Assembly (NCBI GenBank): GCA_007748055.1
Contig: CP036279.1
Coordinates: 496,001 to 560,000, forward strand
DNA: 64,000 bases
From: Kolteria novifilia
GTDB lineage: Bacteria > Planctomycetota > Planctomycetia > Kolteriales > Kolteriaceae
Reading direction: 5' to 3'
The position numbers and the translations under genes are program-made. Of this stretch, positions 43,964 through 53,415 are shown in pieces. Below the pieces are notes generated by a model. That model saw nothing but the letters and a program-made list of their open reading frames with translations, made no database searches and was not told the origin of the DNA. Within the stretch, counting starts at the first letter, position 1. Every line of letters starts with the position of its first letter.

Positions 43964-45372
43964 TGAACAAGATTCGCTGGCGATACCCGCTTGGTGTCGG
44001 CCTCGTCGTTGGATTGTCCGTGGCGGGATACTTGACGCAGGACAAGTGGCTGCCGATGCTCGACCACCGTCAGGCCGTCGTCGATAAGGATGTGAGTTCC
44101 GAATCGGCCGAATCGGCTACGCCGAACGAGACGATCCTTCTCACAGACCAAGCGATCGACAACTTGGGGCTGACCGCCAAACGGACCCTACCCGACACAT
44201 ACTGGCGAACGATTCAAATCCCGGGGACGGTGGTCGATCGGCCGGGGCGAAGCGACCTTGGCGTCGTCTCTCCCGTCTCCGGCGTTGTGACGCAAGTCAA
44301 CTGTTTCCCAGGCAACATCGTTCGAGTCGGAGACGTTCTCTTCTCGATTCGTCTCCTTAGTGAGTCGCTTCATGCTACCCAGTCTGATCTCTTCAAGGCC
44401 ACTCAGGACATCAAGATCGCTCAAGCACAACGAAAGCGACTCAGCGCGTCAACGGGAGCGATTGCCGAAGCCCGCATCATCGAGGCGGAAAACCAAATCA
44501 CGCGTTTGGAGATCGCGGTCCGAGCCTATCGGCAGGAACTGCTGACTCGCGGCCTATCTCGAATGCAAATTGACGAAGTTGCCGAGGGGAACTTTGTCCG
44601 TGATATTACCGTTGTTGTTCCGGACCGTCCCGTCACCGACCCACCTGTCGCCATGCTCGTTTCGGAATCCTCGGCCGACACGCAGTCGTTGGCGTACGAG
44701 GTCCAGGAGTTGGACGTCGAACTTGGCCAACAGGTGAACGCGGGACAGACACTTTGCATGCTAGCTAATCATCGGACGCTCGATATCGAGGGGCGAGCGT
44801 TTCCCGATGAAACGCCACTCTTGGAACGGACCGTGCGGGAAGGCTGGCCCGTTGACGTCGATTTTGGGCAAGACGAGCGGGAGGGTTGGCCACCCCTCGA
44901 CCAGACGTATCGAATCCGTCACCTCGCGAACACGATTGACCCCACGAACCGCACGTTCGCCTTCCGAATTCCGCTCGAAAATCAATCGAAGGTCGTGGAG
45001 GCCAATGGTCAGCGGCAAATGCTGTGGCGCTGTCGGCCTGGTCAGAAACTGCGGATTCTCGTCCGAGTTCAGAAACTCGATGATGTCTTCGTTCTACCCG
45101 CCGACGCCGTGACCCGCGACGGTGCCGAGGCGTTCGTGTTCACTCAGAACGTCAACACGTTCGAACGGAAACCTGTCCGCATCCTCTTCCAGAATCGGAG
45201 AGACGTCGTGCTCGCCAACGACGGTTCCTTGGTGCCCGGCATGTTCGTAGTTCAGAATGCCGCCGCCCAGTTGAACCGAATGACGAAGTCGCAATCGGGG
45301 GACGATCTCCCGGAGGGCTACCACATTCACGCCGACGGCAGTCTTCACAAGAACGAAGACGAAGGGAAGTAG
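43960..45372 (+). CDS. czcB: Periplasmic adaptor of an RND metal efflux pump (CzcB-like)
   Basis: 470 aa from ATG 43960, overlapping the upstream stop. One N-terminal membrane anchor (YPLGVGLVVGLSVAGYLTQ), then barrel-sandwich and hairpin segments: PGRSDLGVVSPVSGVVTQVN, a coiled hairpin LRLRS-like region around QAQRKRLSASTGAIAEARII, and a beta-barrel near QKLRILVRVQKLDDVFVLPA. The C-terminus ends with GYHIHADGSLHKNEDEGK. It links the inner-membrane pump to the outer channel. Ten bases separate it from the pump gene. Confidence 0.82.
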   Translation: MMNKIRWRYPLGVGLVVGLSVAGYLTQDKWLPMLDHRQAVVDKDVSSESAESATPNETILLTDQAIDNLGLTAKRTLPDTYWRTIQIPGTVVDRPGRSDLGVVSPVSGVVTQVNCFPGNIVRVGDVLFSIRLLSESLHATQSDLFKATQDIKIAQAQRKRLSASTGAIAEARIIEAENQITRLEIAVRAYRQELLTRGLSRMQIDEVAEGNFVRDITVVVPDRPVTDPPVAMLVSESSADTQSLAYEVQELDVELGQQVNAGQTLCMLANHRTLDIEGRAFPDETPLLERTVREGWPVDVDFGQDEREGWPPLDQTYRIRHLANTIDPTNRTFAFRIPLENQSKVVEANGQRQMLWRCRPGQKLRILVRVQKLDDVFVLPADAVTRDGAEAFVFTQNVNTFERKPVRILFQNRRDVVLANDGSLVPGMFVVQNAAAQLNRMTKSQSGDDLPEGYHIHADGSLHKNEDEGK

Positions 45373-45382
45373 AGGGAACGCC

Positions 45383-48300
45383 GTGCTCAACGCAATCATT
45401 CGACTCTCGTTGACCCACCGGACGCTCGTTCTCGCCGCTTGCGTCATCGCGCTGGTCTACGGTGGCTATCTTTCGACGACCCTCCCGATCGACGTCTTTC
45501 CCGACCTCGATCGACCCCGGGTCGTCATTTTGACCGAGTGTCCCGGCCTATCCGCCGAGGAAGTCGAGACACTCGTCACCTATCCGATTGAAACGGCTGT
45601 TCTGGGAGCCAATGGGGTCGAGGACGTTCGCAGTCAGTCCAGTCAAGGAATGAACGTCGTCTACATCGAGTTCGACTGGCAAACCGATCCTCGGTATGCC
45701 CGACAAATCGTCTCCGAGCGGTTGGCGAACGTTCCGATGCCGCCGGGCATTTCTCCGGTGATGACGCCGCAAGCGTCCATCATGGGACAGATTCTTCATG
45801 TGGGAATCCATCGTCGTACCGGTCCGCATGGAGGCGTTCTGACGCCAATTGCTCAAACAGGTTTGTTGGCGGAGAGAACGCATGTCGACGGGAAACCGAG
45901 CGTGGCCGTTTGGCGTTCTCGGGTTCGCAACGATCTCGCCGCCTGGGAACAACTGGAAATCGACCATCCGCGCTGGATCGTTCCCGACCGTACGATCTCG
46001 TTTGCCGTCGAGGGGCGTACCTACGAAGTAACGTTCCCCACGCCGTTGGAAGAGCGGATGGAGTTGAGAACGACGGCGGACTGGCTCGTTCGGCCTCGTC
46101 TTCTCAAGCTTCCCGGGATCGCCGAAGTCATCGTCATGGGTGGCGACAAGAAGCAGTATCAGGTGCTCGTCGACCCACTCAAACTCCAGGAATACGACGT
46201 CTCGCTTCATCAAATCGAGGAGGCGATCAAGGCGAACAATCTGAACGCGAGCGGCGGATTCATCGACGAAGGTCAGACGGAGCGGCCCGTACGAGTAGTC
46301 GGCCGGCTTGGCCCGTTTCCGGAGAAAGTCGTCGACGACCTCCGACAAGTGCCGGTGAAGATGAACGCGGATCGCGCCGTCCTGCTCGGTCACGTGGCCC
46401 GAATCGAAATGGGACCGGCGCCCAAACGCGGAGATGCGAGCATCGACGGTCATCCCGGTGTCGTGATCACGATCGTCAAGCAACCCCACGCTGACACCCG
46501 TAAGCTCACCGAAGAAGTGAAGGAGGCACTGCGGGACACGGAGGCCGGCCTGCCCGCCGACGTGGTCATCAACACGAATCTGTTTCAATTGAAGAGCTTC
46601 ATCGATCGCGGCATCTACTACGTGGAAGAAGCACTCGTGATCGGCGCGGTCCTCGTGGTGATCGTGTTGTTTTTCTTTCTGCTCAATCTCCGCACCACGT
46701 TCATCACGCTGACGGCGATCCCACTGTCGCTGGTGATCACCACCCTGGTGTTTCAGTTGGCCGGGGTCGTGACCGGGACCGAGTTGTCGATCAACGTGAT
46801 GACATTGGGCGGGATCGCGGTGGCCATCGGTGAATTGGTGGACGATGCGATCGTCGATGTCGAGAACATCTTCCGCCGCCTGAGCGAGAACAACGCCAGT
46901 CCGAATCCGAAGCCGGCGATTGTCGTCGTCTACGAAGCGAGCACCGAAATACGTTCGGCGATCGTTTTTGGTACCGCCGTCGTCATTCTCGCGTTCATGC
47001 CGCTATTCGCCCTCTCCGGAGTCGAGGGACGGTTGTTCGTCCCGCTTGGAGTTGCTTACATCGTTTCGATCCTCGCGTCGCTGCTGGTGTCGTTGACGGT
47101 CACGCCTGTCCTCTCGTACTATCTCTTGCCGCAATCGAAAGCGACGCATCGTCACGAGGACGGTTTGCTCCTGCGGGTGTTGAAGTGGTTCGCGGGCTTC
47201 CTGATCCGTTTCAGCATGCGATGGGCGGGCATCCTTTTGATCGCGACATGGCTCCTGGTCGGTTTCAGCGTTTGGCAATTGATGCAACTAGGAGCCGACT
47301 TCCTCCCGAAGTTTGACGAAGGCAGCGTGCAGATCAACGTGTCCTTACCCGGCGGGTCGTCGCTGCAAGCATCAAACGAAGCGTCCGCCTTGATCGATGC
47401 GCAACTCATGGAGTTACAGAGAACGCCTGACAACCCGCATGGACCTGTACTTCATTTCTTTCGGAGGACGGGGCGGGCGGAACTGGACGAACATGCACAG
47501 CCCGTGAATGTGGGTGAGTACATCCTCACCATGAACCCAGAGGGTGACTACGACCGCGACGAGTTCCTCAAGACGCTATTGGACGATTTGAGGTCCAACG
47601 TGCCGGGGGTGCAAATCGAGGCGGAACAACCGCTGTCCCATCTCATCAGCCACATGCTTTCCGGCGTCAAGGCTCAGATCGGCATCAAGCTCTACGGCGA
47701 CGACTTGGACAAACTTCGCGATTTGGCGGGCGATGTCCGCAACGCCATCGCTGACGTTCCCGGTGTGACGCCACCGATCATCGACCCTCAAGATCGCGTC
47801 GACGAACTGCATGTCGTTCTGCGGCCCGGGGATCTCGCTTTCTACGGCCTAAGCCGAGAATACGTCGCTGACTTCGTCCAGACCGCTCTCAAAGGAGAAG
47901 CCATCTCGCAGGTGTTGGAAGGACAACGACGCTTTGACCTCGTCGTGAAGCTCAAGGAACCCTACCGATCCGATGCCTACAAGCTGGGAGAGTTACGTCT
48001 CGATCTTCCCGGCCGCCGTGGCCAGATTCGGCTCAATGAAGTGGCCGACTTTCCCGCATCGGCAAGCGGCCCGAACCTCGTCAACCGGGAGAACGTCCGG
48101 CGACGACAGACGATTCGCTGCAACGTGTCCGGTCGCGACCTCGAAAGTGCCGTCATCGAGATTGAGCGGCGGGTACGCGAGGGAGTGCCGATGCCGATCG
48201 GCTACTTCGTCGAGTTCGGCGGGCAGTTCGAAGCCCAACGCTCGGCAACCTTTCTCATCACGATTCTGGCGGGCGTGTCGCTGGCCGGTATCTTCCTCGT

Positions 48301-48808
48301 TTTGATGATGCTCTACCCTTCCGCCCGCATCACGTTCCAAATTCTGAACGCCATCCCCACCGCTTTCATCGGCGGCGTCTTCGCTCTTGTGGTGACGAGT
48401 CAGTCCCTTACCGTGGCCAGCATGGTCGGGTTCGTGTCGCTGGGCGGGATCGCGGTGCGCAATGGCATCCTGCTCGTGACACACTACTTTCATCTGATGG
48501 AGGAAGAAGGGGAAGGCTTCACCAAACAGATGGTCTTGCGAGGCAGCTTGGAACGTCTCTCGCCGGTGCTCATGACGGCGCTCACTGCGGGAATCGCTCT
48601 TATTCCTCTAGTCATTGGTGGAAAGAAACCGGGACTCGAAATCCTGTATCCCGTCGCAACGGTGATCTTGGGGGGACTGGTGACGTCGACGTTCTGCGAG
48701 TTTCTCATCCACCCTGGGTTGTTTTGGAAGTTCTCGGGCAAGGATGCCGATCGCCTTTCCCGACGAGAAGGTTCCGATGAGGACCTTCTGCGAAGCGTGC
48801 AACTTTGA
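45383..48808 (+). CDS. czcA: Heavy-metal RND efflux transporter (CzcA-like)
   Basis: GTG at 45383 (GAGGGAAC upstream), 1141 aa. The start RLSLTHRTLVLAACVIALVY is the first membrane helix; PIDVFPDLDRPRVVILTECP and GLSAEEVETLVTYPIETAVL are hallmark CzcA/CusA sequences. The transmembrane core includes GGIAVAIGELVDDAIVDVEN, containing the Asp pair of the metal-efflux subgroup (proton relay). Later GADFLPKFDEGSVQINVSLP and GGIAVRNGILLVTHY complete the twofold pattern. It exports divalent or monovalent metal ions using the proton gradient. The exact metal cannot be decided. Confidence 0.9.
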   Translation: MLNAIIRLSLTHRTLVLAACVIALVYGGYLSTTLPIDVFPDLDRPRVVILTECPGLSAEEVETLVTYPIETAVLGANGVEDVRSQSSQGMNVVYIEFDWQTDPRYARQIVSERLANVPMPPGISPVMTPQASIMGQILHVGIHRRTGPHGGVLTPIAQTGLLAERTHVDGKPSVAVWRSRVRNDLAAWEQLEIDHPRWIVPDRTISFAVEGRTYEVTFPTPLEERMELRTTADWLVRPRLLKLPGIAEVIVMGGDKKQYQVLVDPLKLQEYDVSLHQIEEAIKANNLNASGGFIDEGQTERPVRVVGRLGPFPEKVVDDLRQVPVKMNADRAVLLGHVARIEMGPAPKRGDASIDGHPGVVITIVKQPHADTRKLTEEVKEALRDTEAGLPADVVINTNLFQLKSFIDRGIYYVEEALVIGAVLVVIVLFFFLLNLRTTFITLTAIPLSLVITTLVFQLAGVVTGTELSINVMTLGGIAVAIGELVDDAIVDVENIFRRLSENNASPNPKPAIVVVYEASTEIRSAIVFGTAVVILAFMPLFALSGVEGRLFVPLGVAYIVSILASLLVSLTVTPVLSYYLLPQSKATHRHEDGLLLRVLKWFAGFLIRFSMRWAGILLIATWLLVGFSVWQLMQLGADFLPKFDEGSVQINVSLPGGSSLQASNEASALIDAQLMELQRTPDNPHGPVLHFFRRTGRAELDEHAQPVNVGEYILTMNPEGDYDRDEFLKTLLDDLRSNVPGVQIEAEQPLSHLISHMLSGVKAQIGIKLYGDDLDKLRDLAGDVRNAIADVPGVTPPIIDPQDRVDELHVVLRPGDLAFYGLSREYVADFVQTALKGEAISQVLEGQRRFDLVVKLKEPYRSDAYKLGELRLDLPGRRGQIRLNEVADFPASASGPNLVNRENVRRRQTIRCNVSGRDLESAVIEIERRVREGVPMPIGYFVEFGGQFEAQRSATFLITILAGVSLAGIFLVLMMLYPSARITFQILNAIPTAFIGGVFALVVTSQSLTVASMVGFVSLGGIAVRNGILLVTHYFHLMEEEGEGFTKQMVLRGSLERLSPVLMTALTAGIALIPLVIGGKKPGLEILYPVATVILGGLVTSTFCEFLIHPGLFWKFSGKDADRLSRREGSDEDLLRSVQL

Positions 48809-48848
48809 TCGAAGGGAATCTGTCGTGTCGAATGAAAGGACATTCCGA

Positions 48849-49748
48849 ATGACGTACGTACGAAACTTGGGTCTCGGGCTTGTGGCGGTTGCCATCGTGG
48901 CAAGCGGATGCTCCAAGAGCGCTGATCCGACTTCGACGGCCAAGCAGACCGGAGCGGAGAAGGAGTCAGCACCGGCGAAGAAAGAAGAGCATGCTCCCCA
49001 TGGAGCGGGCCCGAATGGCGGCGTCGTGTTCGATTTGGGCAAGCACCATGCGGAGTTCACCGTCGATCACCCCAAGAAGGAGTGCATGATTCTCATACTT
49101 GGTACCGACGAGAAGACGCCCACGCCGGTTGCCACGGAAGAGTTGGTGCTGACAACGAAGGAGACGAAGACCGAGGACGGCACGATTGTGGCCCCGATGA
49201 CGATCAAGATGTTGCCCAAGGATGGCAAAGAGGGGAAAGCGACGACATTTGTTGGCACCGATCCTGGGATCGGCAATATCGCCGACTTCGACGGTACCGT
49301 GCTCGCAATGATCGATGGCAAGCCGTCACAGGGTGAGTTCAGCGAGTCGCACGGCTCGGCCGGCCATAGCCACTCCCACGGCGCCGACGACGCTCTCGTC
49401 TGGGAAGGTGAGCCGAAGATACACTCGGGAACAACTATCCGCCTCGGCCATCACGGCGAGCAACTCCGTGCCGGAACCGAGGTCGAGCCGGCCGTCTCCA
49501 TTGAGCGTGACGGCAAACCGGTTAGCGACGCGAAAGTATTCAACGCTCTCGTCAGCGCGGACGGCAAGACGGTACTCGCGAGCGAAGTCCCCACCGTTTA
49601 CGAACCGACGACGGAGGACGAACCCGCCCACTACGCCCAAGGCGCCCTCGCGATTCCCAAGGACGTCAACAAGGTCGTCATTCGCTTTCGAATCGTATTG
49701 CCCAACGCTGCCCCAGTCACGTACGACGTCCCCGTCAACGTCGAGTAG
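48849..49748 (+). CDS. Metal-resistance-associated lipoprotein
   Basis: ATG at 48849 with AAAGGA upstream; 299 aa. Signal peptide with lipobox (LGLGLVAVAIVASGCSKSAD). The body has two similar halves, each starting with a His-containing segment (EEHAPHGAGPNGGVVFDLGK and HSHSHGADDALVWEGEPK) and continuing in beta strands. The HGxGPNGG pattern is common in proteins of planctomycete czc clusters. Probably a periplasmic metal-binding partner of the pump. No catalytic residues seen. It ends the operon; a hairpin follows 35 bp later. Confidence 0.7.
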   Translation: MTYVRNLGLGLVAVAIVASGCSKSADPTSTAKQTGAEKESAPAKKEEHAPHGAGPNGGVVFDLGKHHAEFTVDHPKKECMILILGTDEKTPTPVATEELVLTTKETKTEDGTIVAPMTIKMLPKDGKEGKATTFVGTDPGIGNIADFDGTVLAMIDGKPSQGEFSESHGSAGHSHSHGADDALVWEGEPKIHSGTTIRLGHHGEQLRAGTEVEPAVSIERDGKPVSDAKVFNALVSADGKTVLASEVPTVYEPTTEDEPAHYAQGALAIPKDVNKVVIRFRIVLPNAAPVTYDVPVNVE

Positions 49749-49783
49749 TGGGGAGAGCAGAACGAGGAGCAGTCCCAACGGCG

Positions 49784-49806
49784 AGGGCCAGACGAACGCT
49801 GGCCCT
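49784..49806 (+). terminator. Hairpin after the czc operon
   Basis: AGGGCCA (49784-49790) pairs with TGGCCCT (49800-49806) around a 9-base loop, 35 bp after the lipoprotein stop and between convergent genes. Only two T residues follow, so it is a plausible bidirectional terminator but not a textbook one. Confidence 0.5.
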
Positions 49807-49854
49807 TGGAATACCAAACCGACATCGCTTCGTTTGCGAGATAGAGTCACCGAC

Positions 49855-50533
49855 TCATCTCACAACTTCCGCTCTCATTCCACGATGAGAAAGGATCGGC
49901 TCGATGAACCGTGAATCATCCTGAATCGAACGATCTGGATCGAATATGATAAACAGTACTCGCTTGCTGTTGTGTCCGTACTTCGTAATATCTGTCGCGA
50001 TCTCATCGCTGATTCTTCCAGGTGGAGCAGGCCGTTTTCTCGCAAATTTGAGTTCAATCCAAAGATTGATTTCGTCCTCAGACCAGTCCGGCTTCGTCCC
50101 GACTAGGCCCCAGCGAGCATATGGAAACTCCCGTTGAAGACGTTTGCCGGCGGCCTTCAGCAAACCGTCGCACAACGCCTGAAGGCCCGCTTCCGTGGTT
50201 GGGCGCACACCATCGCACGCTGCGGGCAGTCCAGCTCGTAGGCAGTTGACAGTGGAATCTGAAAAACGCGTTACCAGATCCATCTGGTGCTGATTTCCGG
50301 CCACAAGACGTATCATGCAACTTGATGGTAGGTCGCCTTCCACAAAGCGTCTCGCGTGTTTCTTGATCTGCGATGCGACAACATCGCTTGCAATTCTTCC
50401 GTGCTCTGCCAAGAGGTGACACAGTCGCTCAGCTGACTCTCGATTTCCTCCTAGAAAGCGATTTGCTTCAATGATCTCAGCAGAAAAGCGTTGTGAGATT
50501 CCTTCGGCTCCGCGTTCGTCTAGCTCCTTGGTA
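49855..50533 (-). pseudogene. Nuclease-like protein fragment, N-terminus removed by IS66
   Basis: About 226 residues remain, ending ILSHRGMRAEVVR. A PD-(D/E)XK-like core is visible: DWSEDEINLWIELKFARKR (Asp, then E-x-K) and KRVLFIIFDPDRSIQDDSRF. Before it lies a helical part (ANRFLGGNRESAERLCHLLA). Such domains occur in restriction-like or defence nucleases; the family is not clear. The frame continues rightward into IS66 DNA but only as nonsense, so the true beginning was lost at 50533/50534. Confidence 0.55.
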
Positions 50534-50540
50534 GTAACTG

Positions 50541-51707
50541 TTAAGCGGCTTCGCTGATCGGAAGGGGGAGCGGCTGGTTTGGCATGCGGGAGGTGACGGC
50601 GTGGAGGGCGCAGCGGAAGAAGTTCAGGCCATTCTTTTGGCAGGTGCGGACGATCGTCTTGGCCACGGCGAAGGCGTCGGCGCTCCACGCGGCGCGGTTG
50701 ACGCCACCGTCGGAGCGCGCGGCGGCGACACTGCGGATGTCGCGTTCGGCCAAGTTTTTCTCGGCGGGAACGGCGGGATCGTCGAGGAAGGTCAGCAGTT
50801 CCTCCTTGTGGCGGCGCAGCCGATCGTAGATCCGTTGGCAGTCGGGGTCGCTCGAGGAACGCCACCAACGCTCGTCGAAGCGTTCGCGGATCTGGTCGGC
50901 TTCGGACGCGAATTCATCGGGCGATAACTCCTCGCGTCGGCGTGCCAGGGTGATGGCATCTTGGAAGAGGTCGATCAGCGGCTGAATGTTCTTGGCGACC
51001 AGCCGGGCGGGCAACTCCTCGCGAAGCTTCGCCAAGTCTCGCAGAAGATGAGTCAAGCAACGTTGTTTCTTCGCCTCGAGCCTGTGGTAGGCGGCGTAGA
51101 AGTCGGTGACCAAGACTCCCGGCAGCGACGATCCCAACGCCCGCTCGACGACTTCGCGGCTGCGGTGATGGTCGATCAGGAAGACGGCGATCTTCGGATT
51201 GGCGAAGAGCCAGCACCAGACATTCTTGCCGTCGATCCGCCAGCCGGTCTCGTCGGCATGGACCACCGGCGCTTGCTTGAGCAGATCGAGCAACTCCCGC
51301 ACGACCGGATCGAAGAGGTTGGCGAACCAACGCAGGTGGCCCAGGGCGGCGGCACGACTCAGGCGGATGCCGAAAAGATCCTCCAGCAGCGTGGTGGTCT
51401 TGCCCAGCGAGATCCCGAGCATCGCCCGGCTGTAGACGCTCAAGAGCCGAACCCGAGGGCCGACCGTGGAACCGGGGACGTCGAGATCGGCCCGGCCGTG
51501 GACCTGCCTCCGGCAAGTATGGCAACGATAATGATGACGCCGGTAGCAATGAGTCTCGGGCTTTGGTTCGGGTATATCTCCGCCCGAGGGAGTCGAACCC
51601 AACTCGAATTGCTTTGCAGGCAGCCGCATTGACATCTGGCTCCGGCGTCTCGTCAGTGTCCCTGCCAGGAATCGAACCTGGTCAAAACCGTTGGGGTAAC
51701 CGTTCAC
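50541..51707 (-). pseudogene. tnpC: IS66-family transposase, N-terminally truncated
   Basis: The IS66 catalytic domain is nearly complete: LLKQAPVVHADETGWRIDGK (first Asp), HHRSREVVERALGSSLPGVL then VTDFYAAYHRLEAKKQRCLT (second Asp), and PAEKNLAERDIRSVAAARSD (Glu). The Zn-knuckle remnant YRCHTCRRQVHGRADLDVPG marks where homology begins; beyond about 51575 the frame runs into tRNA-like DNA and the tip of the next IS66, so the usual first 100-150 residues are missing. The left end GTAACTGTT at 50534 resembles the terminus of the neighbouring element. Confidence 0.82.
51576..51695 (-). other. tRNA-like fragments between two IS66 elements
   Basis: On the minus strand, CCAGG-TTCGATT-CCTGG (51660-51682 region) is a perfect T-arm followed by a plausible acceptor end. 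The 5' part of that tRNA is missing where IS66 begins at 51696. A second, poorer stretch toward 51580 has a CTGCAAA loop (GCA, Cys-like) and GGGTTCGACTCCC. These look like remains of tRNA genes, perhaps from a mobile tRNA array or attachment site; I cannot fold either completely. Confidence 0.35.
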
Positions 51708-53167
51708 GGATTGGTGATAAGGGATGGGCAGGGTCGCGATCGGAAATGAGCGTCGACGGCGTCGGTGAGGTAGGTGAAGAGGTCGCGGGATTGTTGTCGG
51801 CAGGTCTCGATGACGGTCAGTGTGGTTTCGACGAAGCGACTGCCGGCGTTGCTCTGAGTGCCGAAGGAGAGCTTCCTCCAGATCACGGCGTGACGTAGCG
51901 AACGTTCGCTGAGGTTATTGGTCGGGTCGACGCCATCGTGGTCGAGAAAGGTCCAGAGCCATTCGCGATGGTCGTAGAGTTCCCGACACATGCCGATCAG
52001 TTTCGGGTTGCCGCTAAAGAGACCGCGCAGCAGCAAGTGTTCGATCTCGCGACGAACGGGAGCCAGACAACGTTTGAGTGTTCGGCGTGTGATGGTTCCG
52101 TCTCGGCAGCGTGCCCATTCGCGAAAGAGTCTTTTCGTCGGTCGCATCAGATCATGACCCAGGCGTTTGACTTGGTGGTCGCTGCTGTCGATCAAGGCTT
52201 GGAAGTCACGCTTGAGATGAGCCCAACACCATTGCAGGCGGCCAAGCTGCCAGTACATCTTGGCTCGGTCACACATCACGACGCCCGAGAAGTTCTCGCC
52301 AAGCAGTTCGTTCAGCACGGTAGCCGCCCGCGAGCCACGCATCGTGAAGAGGGTGAAGGTGCTGGCCACGAAGGTCCACAACCAAGCCTTCTGCCCCGCT
52401 TGTTTGGTCGGCGTTTCGTCGGCCCCCAGTTGTGGTTGAGTCGGGAGGGTCGTCGCCAGTTCGTCGTAGGCCGGCCGCAAGGCTTCGGTGAGGATCGCCT
52501 GATGTTTCATCGTCAAGCCGACGCTGCAAGGCTGGCCAAGCAGCGACTCGAGAAACAACGCCGTGCGGCGTTTGCTTTGGCGGAAGCAAGCCATCAGCAG
52601 GCCGGTAAACGCGATCAGACGCGGTCCGGATTGCCCCGTCGGTACCCCTTCGGGCAGGGGAGCACAGGTGCTCTCGCCGCAGCAAGGACAAGCGAGTCGA
52701 TGACGACGGTACTCCGTGATCATCGGCTTGATCTCGGGGAGTTCCCACACTTGATGCCGCAACGGATCGGCGTCCTCTCCCGTCAACGGCGTGTCGCAAC
52801 GCCGGCAGGTCTTCGGCAGCAGCGTCACGACTTCCTGGCATTCCTCGGTGGGAACCAAAGAACGTTCGTGTTTCTTATGACCTGGTTGGCCACCGCGTTT
52901 GCGCTTCGATCGCGCCGACTTGCGTGGTGTCTTGGCATGCGGATGCTGACTGCCGGGAGGCAGCGACGAGTTCCGCGGGTTCTTGGGAGGGCCAAGTGCC
53001 TCTTCCAATTCCGCGATTCGCAGCAACAACGACTCGACGAAGGCACGCACCTCCGGCGTCATCTGGGCCGCGAGTTCAGGAGGTATCTTCGACTTCCCTG
53101 TCATGAACGAATTCTCTCACGACTTCCCTTTCGTGAAAAGACCAACTCGCAGGGTGTGAACGGTTAC
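51696..53167 (-). mobile_element. IS66-family single-transposase element
   Basis: 1472 bp bounded by the inverted repeats GTAACCGTTCAC (51696-51707) and GTGAACGGTTAC (53156-53167), consistent with the GTAA... ends of IS66 relatives. It encodes one transposase, with no tnpA or tnpB accessory genes. The eight bases flanking each end are not identical, so no target duplication is visible; rearrangement with the adjacent truncated IS66 may have removed it. Confidence 0.82.
51704..53104 (-). CDS. tnpC: IS66-family transposase (complete)
   Basis: 466 aa from ATG 53104. The N-terminus has a leucine-zipper-like helix (FVESLLLRIAELEEALGPP), a basic linker with RKRGGQPGHKKHERSL, and a zinc finger (CRRCDTPL and RLACPCCGESTC). 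The catalytic domain shows TQPQLGADETPTKQAGQKAW (Asp), GVVMCDRAKMYWQL (Asp) and DPTNNLSERSLRHAVIWRK (Glu). It is only distantly like the truncated copy next door, so the two are different IS66 lineages. Confidence 0.88.
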   Translation of the reverse strand: MTGKSKIPPELAAQMTPEVRAFVESLLLRIAELEEALGPPKNPRNSSLPPGSQHPHAKTPRKSARSKRKRGGQPGHKKHERSLVPTEECQEVVTLLPKTCRRCDTPLTGEDADPLRHQVWELPEIKPMITEYRRHRLACPCCGESTCAPLPEGVPTGQSGPRLIAFTGLLMACFRQSKRRTALFLESLLGQPCSVGLTMKHQAILTEALRPAYDELATTLPTQPQLGADETPTKQAGQKAWLWTFVASTFTLFTMRGSRAATVLNELLGENFSGVVMCDRAKMYWQLGRLQWCWAHLKRDFQALIDSSDHQVKRLGHDLMRPTKRLFREWARCRDGTITRRTLKRCLAPVRREIEHLLLRGLFSGNPKLIGMCRELYDHREWLWTFLDHDGVDPTNNLSERSLRHAVIWRKLSFGTQSNAGSRFVETTLTVIETCRQQSRDLFTYLTDAVDAHFRSRPCPSLITNP

Positions 53168-53415
53168 CCGATCCGAATTCCGAAGTGGCCGACGATCTTC
53201 GGGCGTGCCTGTCCTTCTTACGAAGGAACCATTCAAGAGCGGATGTCGCCAAAATGCTCATTGCCAACGGGCCACTGCCGCCGTTGGAAGCCATGTCACA
53301 TGCCGACACGGTGTGCCGTGCAATGGACGAGATTCGCAAGCTGTTTCGAGACAAGGGTAGCCCATCACTAAAGCGAATGGCTGGCCTGCATCAGCGAGGT
53401 AGTCGTGCTAATTGA
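53168..53415 (+). pseudogene. C-terminal fragment of gene upstream of qatD (possible qatC)
   Basis: Immediately after the IS66 end, an open frame reads ADDLRACLSFLRRNHSRADV, then AKMLIANGPLPPLEAMSHAD and MDEIRKLFRDKGSPSLKRMA, ending at 53415, and overlaps the TatD-like gene by 11 bp. There is no start before it: the 5' part was replaced by the insertion sequence. In Qat defence operons the gene before qatD is the QueC-like qatC, so this is probably its end. That rests on position only; I see no QueC motif in the remaining 76 residues. Confidence 0.45.

Noticed and set aside
45548-46588. 346-codon minus-strand frame inside czcA
   Set aside because: Antisense shadow of a clearly conserved transporter gene.
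50534-50868. Extension of the nuclease fragment into IS66 DNA as one 337-aa protein
   Set aside because: The first 105 residues are an antisense-frame shadow of the IS66 transposase (Arg/Pro-rich), so the join is accidental.
51563-51898. 111-codon plus-strand frame with SLPGIEPG
   Set aside because: This is the usual artefact of translating the reverse strand of a tRNA T-arm and then transposase antisense DNA.
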